Source of the DNA: Pseudomonadota bacterium
Lineage (GTDB): Bacteria > Desulfobacterota > Desulfobulbia > Desulfobulbales > Desulfobulbaceae
Assembly: GCA_009782165.1 (NCBI GenBank)
Contig: WQUH01000129.1
Coordinates: 1 to 5,051 of the forward strand
Direction: 5' to 3'
DNA length: 5,051 bases
The notes beneath the pieces are model-generated. The model worked only from the letters and a program-made list of their open reading frames with translations. It was not told the DNA's origin and ran no database searches. Position 1 is the first letter of the stretch, and each line of letters starts with the position of its first letter. Shown here piece by piece: positions 1 through 5,051 of the stretch. Made by a program: the position numbers and the translations under genes.

Positions 1-1040
1 GCGCCGCCCGCCGCGATGGCCGCCAGGAGCGAACGCTTGCACTCCTCTTTGCCGGCGAAATCGCCCCGGTCGACATCGTATCCCGCGGCCAGGCCCAGGG
101 CCTCGGGCATATTGGTATCAAAGGCGGCGGGATCGATGCCGTTGGTGATGCCCGCCAGACTGACGCCCCGTTCCAGCAGGGCATGTCCCAGCCAGCCGGT
201 GCGGCTGTCTTCGGCCGTCTGCTGCAACTCCTTGCCATACTGTTCGCTGACGGTGTTGAGGATGGCGTAATCCGCGGCCGCGATAAAGGGATCGAAACCC
301 TTGCCCAGCCGGCCCCTGGCGATCACCCTGGCCGGCAGCCCGGTGATGGCGCGGGCAAAGGCAAGGTCGTCGACCTCCTGGTGATAGCCCAGCCCGGCAT
401 TGTGGATGGTGACCAGGGCCCCTGACCGGCGAAAATAATGGCGGTAGCCGCCGCCCTCGCGCATGATCGCGGGCAAGGTCGCGGCATGGCCGTCGTGACA
501 GTGGACGACATCGGCCTGCTCGCCCAGCAGGATCATCAGATCGAGGGCAGCCTTTTGCAGCAGGACATTCATGGCGAAATAGTCGAAATGGCCGCCGCCT
601 CTCCGTTGCCAGGCAACCTCCTGCTCGTCCTCTTCGGTGTAGGTGTAGACGGCCCGCTTGGTTGCGAACCGGTCCGCCTCCACCAGAAAAATCCGCACCC
701 CGTTGATCTCCGCCTGCCAGATGGCGACCGTTTCCCGCCGCTCCTCGCCGGCGTAGTGCATATCCACGTCAAAGGTGCGGGCATAGCGGCGGCCGCCGAT
801 CCGGCCGATCCGGCCATCGACGTCGGCGAGCGCAAAGCCCATGCCGACAGGGTCCATAAAGCCATACCGCGGCAGGATGACCCGGACGGCGCAGCCGCCG
901 CCGGCAACCAGGGTCTCCGCCAGTTGGCGGCACACATCCTTGACGCCGCCGGCCCCGGCCAGCTTGTCGTATTCGCGGGTCACCATCCAGACCGAGCGCA
1001 CCTGGATCTGATCTTCCTCTCTTTCGACGTCCACGTTCAC
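1..1040 (-). CDS. glgA: Glycogen/starch synthase, GT5 family (partial, C-terminus off the left edge)
   Basis: GT5 enzymes transfer glucose from ADP- or UDP-glucose to the growing end of an alpha-1,4-glucan in the cytoplasm. 346 codons are visible from a GTG start at 1040. Translating the minus strand shows family landmarks in order: first strand and nucleotide-sugar loop (W18-M-V-T-R-E, then K26-L-A-G-A-G-G-V-K-D-V36), VILPRYGF (54-61), VHCHDGHAA (179-187, the VHxHDWH equivalent), VTIHN (210-214), LNTVSEQYGKEL (261-272), GITNGIDPAAFD (297-308) and GKEECKRSLL (330-339). The C-terminal Rossmann domain with the KTGGL-like and E-x7-E catalytic motifs lies beyond the window. The start is set by TAAGGA four bases upstream and an in-frame stop at 1089-1091; a second GTG two codons later or ATG at residue 19 are less likely. 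The donor loop is two residues longer than the usual K-x-G-G. It lies 61 bp downstream of the shikimate kinase gene, probably on the same transcript. Family confident; donor sugar not determined. Confidence 0.9.
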   Translation of the reverse strand, partial: MNVDVEREEDQIQVRSVWMVTREYDKLAGAGGVKDVCRQLAETLVAGGGCAVRVILPRYGFMDPVGMGFALADVDGRIGRIGGRRYARTFDVDMHYAGEERRETVAIWQAEINGVRIFLVEADRFATKRAVYTYTEEDEQEVAWQRRGGGHFDYFAMNVLLQKAALDLMILLGEQADVVHCHDGHAATLPAIMREGGGYRHYFRRSGALVTIHNAGLGYHQEVDDLAFARAITGLPARVIARGRLGKGFDPFIAAADYAILNTVSEQYGKELQQTAEDSRTGWLGHALLERGVSLAGITNGIDPAAFDTNMPEALGLAAGYDVDRGDFAGKEECKRSLLAAIAAGG

Positions 1041-1044
1041 AGTT

Positions 1045-1050
1045 TCCTTA
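1045..1050 (-). promoter_or_regulatory. Ribosome binding site for glgA, supporting its GTG start
   Basis: The minus strand reads TAAGGA four bases before GTG at 1040. No ATG in this frame lies between the upstream stop at 1089-1091 and this site, so the Shine-Dalgarno match favours the GTG start over ATG at residue 19, which would cut into the first beta strand. Confidence 0.6.
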
Positions 1051-1101
1051 CCGCAACGGGCGAAACCGATTTCCCCCGGCCTCGCTCGTCATCTGTTCAT
1101 C

Positions 1102-1647
1102 TCACCGGCGGATGTTCTGGATGATTGCATCCGCCAACTGGTCCGGCGTGCTGCCGGCCGTATCAAGCCGCAGGTCGGAACCGGCCGCGTACATCGGCCG
1201 GCGGCGTTCCAGCAGCAGTTCGATTTCGTCCGCGACCGCCTGGCCGGTGAGGGAAGGCCGCTGGTGGCCGGAATCGGGGTCGGCCTGCAGACGCCGCCGG
1301 ATGGTGTCGCTGTCGGCATCGAGCCAAACCACAAGGGCGCATTGCCTTAAGCCCCGCCACTCTTTTTCATGTTCGATCGCGCCGCCGCCGGTCGCCAGCA
1401 CGGTGTGCCGCATCGCGGCGAGCTCCCGCAGCAGTTGGGCCTCGGCTGCACGGAAGAACGGCCAGCCGTGGCGGGCGACAATCTCGGCGATGGGCGCCCC
1501 CAGCCGCTGGCGCGCCAGTTCGTCGGTATCGCGAAAATCCCAGCGCAGCCGGGCGGCAACGATGCGTCCCACCGAAGTTTTACCGGTGGCGCGGAAACCG
1601 GTCAGGATGAGGTTGTCTGTCTGCATGGCAATTGTTCTTTGTACCAT
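1102..1647 (-). CDS. aroK: Shikimate kinase
   Basis: Phosphorylates the 3-hydroxyl of shikimate with ATP in the cytoplasm, the fifth step of the pathway to chorismate and aromatic amino acids. The 181-residue product is the usual length. Visible motifs: Walker A GFRATGKTS (17-25), shikimate-binding D-T-D (40-42), F-R-x-x-E (65-69, with R66), the GGG shikimate loop (87-89, preceded by LAT), a lid containing QRPSL (129-133) with R130 in the catalytic arginine position, and a C-terminal RRPMY segment typical of the adenine-binding region. Start: ATG at 1647 gives seven extra residues with no Shine-Dalgarno; an internal ATG at 1626 (Met8, beginning MQTDNLILTG) gives 174 residues and fits the family N-terminus better, but its upstream AAAGAA is only a weak ribosome site. 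The gene is divergent from cbpA and followed by glgA without a visible terminator. aroK and aroL cannot be told apart from sequence alone; the symbol is the generic choice. Confidence 0.93.
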   Translation of the reverse strand: MVQRTIAMQTDNLILTGFRATGKTSVGRIVAARLRWDFRDTDELARQRLGAPIAEIVARHGWPFFRAAEAQLLRELAAMRHTVLATGGGAIEHEKEWRGLRQCALVVWLDADSDTIRRRLQADPDSGHQRPSLTGQAVADEIELLLERRRPMYAAGSDLRLDTAGSTPDQLADAIIQNIRR

Positions 1648-1672
1648 AAAAGCGGCCGGACCGGCTATTCAA
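1643..1672 (-). promoter_or_regulatory. Possible sigma-70-like promoter for aroK-glgA
   Basis: On the minus strand, TTGAAT (plus 1667-1672) and TATGGT (plus 1643-1648) are separated by 18 bases; each hexamer matches the consensus at four of six positions. The -10 would overlap ATG 1647, so if real it would put transcription start near 1635 and favour translation from Met8 at 1626, with an unusually short leader. Weak match; listed because it is the best candidate seen in the divergent gap for the leftward genes. Confidence 0.25.
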
Positions 1673-1680
1673 GAATTGAA
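1668..1680. repeat. Short dyad TTCAA-GAA-TTGAA in the divergent intergenic region
   Basis: A perfect five-base inverted repeat with a three-base centre. Its right arm is inside the -35 of the rightward sigma-32-like promoter, and its left arm is inside the -35 of the weak leftward candidate. It may be no more than two back-to-back -35 elements, or it may be a small operator. Confidence 0.4.
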
Positions 1681-1702
1681 GGAGAAAATGACCGCCCCAT
1701 TT
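1675..1702 (+). promoter_or_regulatory. Sigma-32 (RpoH) heat-shock-type promoter upstream of cbpA
   Basis: ATTGAA at 1675-1680 matches the sigma-32 -35 core CTTGAA at five of six positions. After 14 bases, CCCCATTT at 1695-1702 matches the -10 consensus CCCCATNT completely. The element faces cbpA, and the expected transcription start near 1709 would give a leader of about 68 bases. The known consensus comes mainly from gammaproteobacteria but RpoH promoters elsewhere in Proteobacteria are similar. The position in front of a DnaJ-type gene supports the call. Confidence 0.7.
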
Positions 1703-1733
1703 TTTTCTTTTCTTTTGTCCGGGCTCCCCTTAC

Positions 1734-1762
1734 TGTTCCGACATTGGCATGGACGAGGAACA
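1734..1762 (+). other. Hairpin-forming inverted repeat in the cbpA leader
   Basis: TGTTCC (1734-1739) is complementary to GGAACA (1757-1762), giving a six-base-pair stem around a 17-base loop in the predicted leader. The right arm takes in part of GAGGA (1755-1759), the only Shine-Dalgarno-like sequence before cbpA, but that sequence sits 17 bases from the ATG, longer than normal. A stem this short with such a large loop is only marginally stable, so it could be chance. Confidence 0.3.
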
Positions 1763-1776
1763 ACCCGGCAACCGAC

Positions 1777-2721
1777 ATGGAATACAAAGATTACTATACG
1801 ATCCTGGGCGTGGCCAGCGATGCCACCCAAGACCAGATCAAGCAGGCCTATCGCAAGGCCGCCCGCAAGCACCACCCCGATGTCAGCAAGGATGCCGAGG
1901 CCGAGGCGAAATTCAAGGACATCGGCGAGGCCTACGAGGTGCTGAAGGATCCCGAAAAACGGGCGGCGTACGATCAATTCGGCGCCAACTGGCAGGAAGG
2001 GCAGCCGTTTGAACCGCCGCCCAACTGGAATGCGGGTTTCGAGTTCAGGGGCGCCGGAGCCGCCGGGACCGATGCCGGAGGATTCAGCGACTTTTTCGAA
2101 TCCCTGTTCGGCCACGGCCAGACCGGGCGGCAACAGGCCCACGCCTTCCGCATGAAGGGCGAAGATCATCATGCCAAGATCGTGATCCCGCTGGCGGATG
2201 CGTACCGGGGCAGCCGCCAGACCATCACCCTGACCAGGCCGGTGGTCGACCGGGAAGGCAGGGTCAGCGCCAACCCCCATAGCCTGCATGTCACCATCCC
2301 CAAGGGCATTGTCGAGGGCCAGCGGATTCGTCTCGAGGGCCAGGGATTGCCCGGCTACGGCGACAGCCCGCCCGGCGATCTCTATCTTGAAATCGCCTTT
2401 CAGGAAGACAGACTGTTTCATGCGGAACAACGCGACATCCATCTCACCCTGCCGATCACCCCCTGGGAGGCGGCCCTGGGCGCGGCCATCACCGTGCCGA
2501 CCCTGGACGGCCAGGTGCAGGTCAGAATTCCCGAGGGTTCGCAAGGCGGGAAGAAACTGCGCCTCAAGGGCAAGGGCCTCTGCTCCGCCCATCACCAGGG
2601 CGACCAGATCGTGACCCTGCAGATCGTCGTGCCCGAGCCGACAACCGAGGAGCAACGCCAGCTCTACCGGACCATGAGGGAGCAGATGCCGTTCGACCCG
2701 CGCGCCGGACTGGAGAGATAA
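1777..2721 (+). CDS. cbpA: DnaJ-like co-chaperone CbpA (curved DNA-binding protein)
   Basis: A class II J-domain protein, 314 residues against about 306 for E. coli CbpA. It stimulates the ATPase of DnaK-type Hsp70 and delivers unfolded clients; E. coli CbpA also binds curved DNA as a nucleoid protein. Domains: J-domain (about 4-70) with the essential HPD at 33-35 and YDQFG at its end; a Gly/Phe-rich linker (about 85-115) containing GGFSDFFESLFG; then two beta-rich client-binding domains (about 130-295) with IPLADAYRGSRQTI, the VTIPKGIVEGQRIRLEGQG stretch and the matching VRIPEGSQGGKKLRLKGKG repeat. The four CxxCxGxG zinc-binding repeats of true DnaJ are absent, separating it from dnaJ. The MEYKDYY start matches the family, and there is no in-frame start just upstream, although the ribosome site is poor. 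cbpM follows after three bases, which strengthens the CbpA call. A sigma-32-like promoter precedes it, unlike E. coli cbpA, which is mainly RpoS-dependent. Confidence 0.93.
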   Translation: MEYKDYYTILGVASDATQDQIKQAYRKAARKHHPDVSKDAEAEAKFKDIGEAYEVLKDPEKRAAYDQFGANWQEGQPFEPPPNWNAGFEFRGAGAAGTDAGGFSDFFESLFGHGQTGRQQAHAFRMKGEDHHAKIVIPLADAYRGSRQTITLTRPVVDREGRVSANPHSLHVTIPKGIVEGQRIRLEGQGLPGYGDSPPGDLYLEIAFQEDRLFHAEQRDIHLTLPITPWEAALGAAITVPTLDGQVQVRIPEGSQGGKKLRLKGKGLCSAHHQGDQIVTLQIVVPEPTTEEQRQLYRTMREQMPFDPRAGLER

Positions 2722-2724
2722 GCC

Positions 2725-3030
2725 ATGAGCGAACACCACATCACCATCCAGGGCATCATCCTCAACGAGGAGACCCGCTGTTCCCTTGCCGACCTCTGCT
2801 CGCTGTGCGGCGTCAACACGGAGGCCATCCACGAGATGATCGACGAGGGGCTGATCACCCCGGAAGGTTTTTCCGTGCAGGAATGGCGCTTTACCGCCGT
2901 GGCGGTCAAGCGGGTGCAGAAGGCGGTGCGGCTGCAACGCGACCTGCGGATCAACCTGCCCGGCTGCGCCCTGGCGCTGGATCTGCTCGACGAGTTGGAG
3001 GAGTTGCGCCGGCTGGCGCGCCACCGTTGA
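2725..3030 (+). CDS. cbpM: Chaperone modulator CbpM
   Basis: CbpM binds the J-domain of CbpA and inhibits both its co-chaperone and its DNA-binding activity. This 101-residue product has the same length as E. coli CbpM and shares its plan: an N-terminal MerR-like helix-turn-helix-type region (about 18-60: SLADLCSLCGV, then a GLITPEG turn and E53-W54-R-F56), followed by QKAVRLQRDLRINLPGCALA (65-84) and a Leu/Glu-rich C-terminal helix (about 81-98). The W-x-F and AVRL...L...LPG pattern is what identifies the family. GGAGA at 2712-2716 sits eight bases before the ATG, inside the end of cbpA. The three-base gap from cbpA implies translational coupling and balanced amounts of the two partners. MerR-like folds usually bind DNA, but in this family the partner is a protein. 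Confidence 0.9.
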   Translation: MSEHHITIQGIILNEETRCSLADLCSLCGVNTEAIHEMIDEGLITPEGFSVQEWRFTAVAVKRVQKAVRLQRDLRINLPGCALALDLLDELEELRRLARHR

Positions 3031-3054
3031 CCAAAAAATGATTGTTCGCACCCC

Positions 3055-4407
3055 ATGATGCCCTTCAGCGAACTGTTCAGCCAGCCGCAGCTTGCGCCCT
3101 TTCTTGTCGGCTGCGGCGTCGGCGCGGTGGTTTGCGGCCTCGTTTTTCTGATCGGCCAGCAACGCCAGCAGCGGCGGCAATGGGCCCTGTCGCTCCGCCT
3201 GGAACGGGCCCAGGAACAGTCCCGCTCCCACGGCGAGGAGGCTGCGCGGCTGCGGGCGGAGCGCAATCAGATGGTCCGGGAATGCCGGGTGCTCGAGGCC
3301 CACAACGCCTCGCTGCAAACCACCTGTAGCGCCCTGGAAGAGCGGATCAGGGAACGGACCGCCCTCCTGGCCGAGACCCGCAGGCAGATCGAGCAGGATT
3401 TCAACGTGCTGGCCGGCAGGATCATCACCGAAAAGGGGGAGCAGCTCGCCGGACAGCATGCCTCGGCCCTGACCCTGTTGCTGCGGCCATTGCACGAGCA
3501 GTTGACCGAGTTCAAGCACAAGGTGGAGGAGGTCTACGACCGCGAGGCCCGCGACCGGGTATCGATGGGCAAGGAGATCGAGCAGCTCAAGCAGCTCAAC
3601 AGCCGGCTCGGGGCCGAGGCGGCCAATCTGGCCGAGGCGCTGCGCGGCAGCAACAAGCTCCAGGGCCAATGGGGAGAGATGGTTCTGGCCCGGGTGCTCG
3701 AGGCATCCGGATTGCGCAGGGGCAGCGAATTTGCCCTCCAGGTCGGCCTGAAGACGGAAGACGGCGCAAGCCTGCAACCGGATGCCCTGGTGTATCTTCC
3801 TGAAAGCAGGACTATCGTCATTGACGCCAAGGTGTCGCTCAAGGCGTTTGCCGAGGCGCACAGCGCGCGCGACGAGGCAATCCGGCGCCAGCAGATCGCC
3901 CTGCATCTGGAATCGGTCAAACGCCAGATCAACCTCCTGGCGCGCAAGCGCTACCACCAACTGACCGGCGCGGGTTCCCTCGACTTTGTCCTGCTGTTCA
4001 TCCCGGTTGAAGCCGCCTTTCTCCTGGCCGTCAACGAGGATCCCGAACTGCTGGTCAGCGCCATGCAGCAAAACGTCATCCTGACCTGCCCGTCGACCCT
4101 GCTGGCCATCCTCCGCACCGTGCACCACCTGTGGCGCATGGAGGAACAGAACCGCAACAGTTTAGTCATTGCCAAACAAGCGGGGAATTTATATGATAAA
4201 TTCGTCGGTTTTACCGAAGCCTTTGAAGAGATCGGCCTGCGCCTCAACCAGACGCACCAGGCCTGGCACACGGCGCGCAATCGGTTGAGCGCCGGCCAGG
4301 GAAACCTGATCGCCAAGGCTGAAACCCTGAAAACCCTGGGAGTGCAGGCCAGCAAACAACTGCCCGATTCCCTGAAAAATTCTTCTGCCGAAGGACACCT
4401 GCCATGA
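3055..4407 (+). CDS. rmuC: RmuC family protein (DNA recombination, PD-(D/E)XK nuclease-like)
   Basis: RmuC proteins limit inversions between short inverted repeats in E. coli and carry a PD-(D/E)XK nuclease-type core; their exact reaction is not settled. This 450-residue protein is close to the usual length (about 475 in E. coli). Order: an N-terminal membrane segment (about 13-34), long charged coiled coil (about 40-115 and 150-198), then the conserved core: KLQGQWGEMVLARVLEASGL (201-220), PD (242-243) and IDAKVSL (256-262), giving a D243...D257-x-K259 catalytic set, then DFVLLFIPVEAAF (310-322) and AGNLYDKFVGF (376-386). The ATGATG start has no clear ribosome site and lies 24 bases after cbpM in the same frame, so it may depend on reinitiation. 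Its TGA overlaps the lipoprotein ATG. The only two in-frame TTA leucine codons I see in the plus-strand genes occur at residues 370 and 379, where a promoter-like sequence is embedded. Confidence 0.93.
   Translation: MMPFSELFSQPQLAPFLVGCGVGAVVCGLVFLIGQQRQQRRQWALSLRLERAQEQSRSHGEEAARLRAERNQMVRECRVLEAHNASLQTTCSALEERIRERTALLAETRRQIEQDFNVLAGRIITEKGEQLAGQHASALTLLLRPLHEQLTEFKHKVEEVYDREARDRVSMGKEIEQLKQLNSRLGAEAANLAEALRGSNKLQGQWGEMVLARVLEASGLRRGSEFALQVGLKTEDGASLQPDALVYLPESRTIVIDAKVSLKAFAEAHSARDEAIRRQQIALHLESVKRQINLLARKRYHQLTGAGSLDFVLLFIPVEAAFLLAVNEDPELLVSAMQQNVILTCPSTLLAILRTVHHLWRMEEQNRNSLVIAKQAGNLYDKFVGFTEAFEEIGLRLNQTHQAWHTARNRLSAGQGNLIAKAETLKTLGVQASKQLPDSLKNSSAEGHLP
4169..4197 (+). promoter_or_regulatory. 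Internal sigma-70-like promoter within the 3' end of rmuC
   Basis: TTGCCA (4169-4174) and TATGAT (4192-4197) each match the sigma-70 consensus at five of six positions and are separated by the ideal 17 bases. Transcription would begin near 4204, about 200 bases before the lipoprotein ATG. The patch around 4160-4215 is markedly AT-rich against GC-rich surroundings. Not proven: promoter look-alikes also arise by chance in AT-rich patches. Confidence 0.5.
4392..4396 (+). promoter_or_regulatory. Ribosome binding site of the lipoprotein gene
   Basis: AAGGA lies seven bases before the ATG at 4404, within the last codons of rmuC. It supports this start and independent ribosome loading despite the four-base overlap with rmuC. 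Confidence 0.6.
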
Positions 4408-4844
4408 AACCTCTCACCCTGGTTGCCCTGCTCTTTTTGCTCGTCCTGACTTCCTGCGCCACCAGAGGACAGACCGGCGCGGCCGGCGGCGCGGCCGCGG
4501 GCGCCCTCATCGGCCAGGCCATCGGTCACAACACCGGCGCTACCCTGATTGGCGCGGCGGTGGGCGGCATGCTGGGCTACATCGTCGGCAACGAGATGGA
4601 CAAGTATGACCGCGAACAGCTCAACCACTCGTATGAACGGGGCGTTTCCAACCAACGTTCGGCCTGGGTCAACCCCGACACCGGCGCGCAATATGCGGTT
4701 ACGCCGCAGCCCGCCTACCAGGATCCCCGCACCCAGCAGGTCTGCCGGCGCGCGGAGATAGAGGCGATCATCGATGGCCGGCCACAGCGCACCTTCAGCA
4801 CCGCCTGCCGCGACCAGCGCGGTTCCTGGCAGTTGCAGCCGTGA
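4404..4844 (+). CDS. Glycine-zipper outer-membrane lipoprotein, 17 kDa surface-antigen-like
   Basis: A 146-residue predicted lipoprotein. Residues 1-17 form a signal peptide (MKPLTLVALLFLLVLTSC) ending in an LTSC lipobox, so Cys18 should be lipidated after signal peptidase II cleavage; Ala at +2 predicts transport to the outer membrane rather than inner-membrane retention. Residues 25-63 form a glycine zipper (repeated small residues, GAAGGAAAGALIGQAIG and IGAAVGGMLGYIVG) that can pack as a membrane helical hairpin. The C-terminal part (about 75-144) resembles the 17 kDa surface antigen/RT0821 type: SYERG, a W-V-N-P-D-T-G motif (88-94), YAVTP, C114, the DGRPQRTFSTAC stretch and a GSWQL ending. 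C114 and C135 could form a periplasmic disulfide. Function is not known beyond envelope location. The start overlaps the rmuC stop as ATGA, with AAGGA seven bases upstream; yjbQ begins 19 bases after the stop. Confidence 0.85.
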   Translation: MKPLTLVALLFLLVLTSCATRGQTGAAGGAAAGALIGQAIGHNTGATLIGAAVGGMLGYIVGNEMDKYDREQLNHSYERGVSNQRSAWVNPDTGAQYAVTPQPAYQDPRTQQVCRRAEIEAIIDGRPQRTFSTACRDQRGSWQLQP

Positions 4845-4863
4845 CCGTCACCTCGGCGGCGCC

Positions 4864-5051
4864 ATGGCCAGAGGCGAGCTGACCCTTGCCACCGGCAAGC
4901 GGTTGGAGATGATCGATCTGACCGACCGCTTGCAGCAGGCGGCGGGCAACATCGACGAGGGGGTGCTGCATGTCTACAATCCCCACACCACCGCCGGGCT
5001 GATCATCAACGAGGGGGCCGATCCGGACGTGCAGCGCGATATTCTCGGCGC
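4864..5051 (+). CDS. yjbQ: YjbQ/UPF0047 family protein (partial, C-terminus off the right edge)
   Basis: The 62 visible codons encode the N-terminal part of a family usually near 130-140 residues. Recognisable features are TGKRLEMIDLTDRLQQ (10-25), then a glycine-containing turn, VLHVYNPHTTAGLIINE (34-50) with H41 in the conserved H-T-T/S-A-x-L motif, and the acidic A-D-P-D-V (52-56) that follows it. Members can complement a thiamine-phosphate synthase mutant weakly in E. coli and are named secondary thiamine-phosphate synthase in databases, but their real substrate is unsettled. ATG at 4864 is the first suitable start; the GTG at 4841 is in another frame. The upstream ribosome site is poor (only CGGCGG), so translation may be coupled to the lipoprotein gene 19 bases earlier. 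Family identification is strong; cellular role is open. Confidence 0.85.
   Translation, partial: MARGELTLATGKRLEMIDLTDRLQQAAGNIDEGVLHVYNPHTTAGLIINEGADPDVQRDILG

Noticed and set aside
1041..1101. A terminator between shikimate kinase and glycogen synthase.
   Set aside because: No hairpin followed by a T-run is visible on the minus strand; the gap looks like an ordinary intra-operon spacer.
438..1124. A plus-strand open frame of 228 codons over the glycogen synthase.
   Set aside because: It is the complement of a well-supported GT5 gene, with low-complexity Ala/Gly/Asp-rich content and no recognisable domain.
1648..1666. GCCGG-T-CCGGC followed by CGCTTTT on the minus strand, resembling a terminator.
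   Set aside because: The arms leave too small a loop, the T-run is only four bases, and no minus-strand gene ends just upstream; it lies immediately before the aroK start.
1745..1762. A possible sigma-54 promoter, TGGCATG before cbpA.
   Set aside because: The -24-like TGGCA is present but the -12 GC box (TTGCA) is missing at the required spacing.
1369..1776. A possible N-terminal extension of CbpA from an ATG at 1369.
   Set aside because: The frame would run antisense through shikimate kinase and add 136 residues before a J-domain that normally starts at the N-terminus. MEYKDYY at 1777 matches the family start.
1669..4128. A minus-strand open frame of 819 codons antisense to cbpA, cbpM and most of rmuC.
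   Set aside because: All three plus-strand genes are clear family members with intact motifs, and the antisense product resembles no family I know. Long stop-free antisense frames are expected in GC-rich coding DNA. It would only deserve attention if ribosome profiling showed translation.

Overview
The window is GC-rich, densely packed bacterial DNA that looks like ordinary chromosome from a Gram-negative organism. The outer-membrane-type lipoprotein, the RpoH-like (sigma-32) promoter and the CbpA/CbpM pair support Gram-negative. The GC-rich codon use and the style of the glycogen synthase N-terminus suggest a deltaproteobacterium (Desulfobacterota, perhaps Desulfobulbales-like), but that placement is inference from memory. 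I see no mobile element, CRISPR array, tRNA or rRNA.

Layout. Left third, minus strand: a divergent GT5 glycogen/starch synthase whose 3' end runs off the left edge (1-1040), preceded by a shikimate kinase gene (1102-1647). The 61-bp gap between them shows no terminator, so they are probably co-transcribed, shikimate kinase first. Centre: a short divergent intergenic region (1648-1776) that holds a strong match to a heat-shock sigma-32 promoter reading rightwards and a weak sigma-70-like promoter reading leftwards. Right two thirds, plus strand: a tight run of cbpA (DnaJ-like co-chaperone, 1777-2721), cbpM (its modulator, 2725-3030), rmuC (PD-(D/E)XK family membrane-anchored nuclease-like protein, 3055-4407), a glycine-zipper lipoprotein (4404-4844) and the start of a YjbQ/UPF0047 family gene (4864 to the right edge). 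Gaps are 3, 24, -4 and 19 bp, consistent with one operon.

How they may work together. CbpA stimulates DnaK-type Hsp70 and CbpM restrains CbpA, so these two form a recognised regulatory pair, here apparently under heat-shock control. RmuC, the lipoprotein and YjbQ have no established link to them; they may simply share the transcript, or belong to a broader stress response. A second, sigma-70-like promoter inside the 3' end of rmuC could express the lipoprotein and yjbQ separately. Nothing here is clearly a new biological system; the most informative signals are the promoter-like elements. No stretch over 300 bp lacks a gene.
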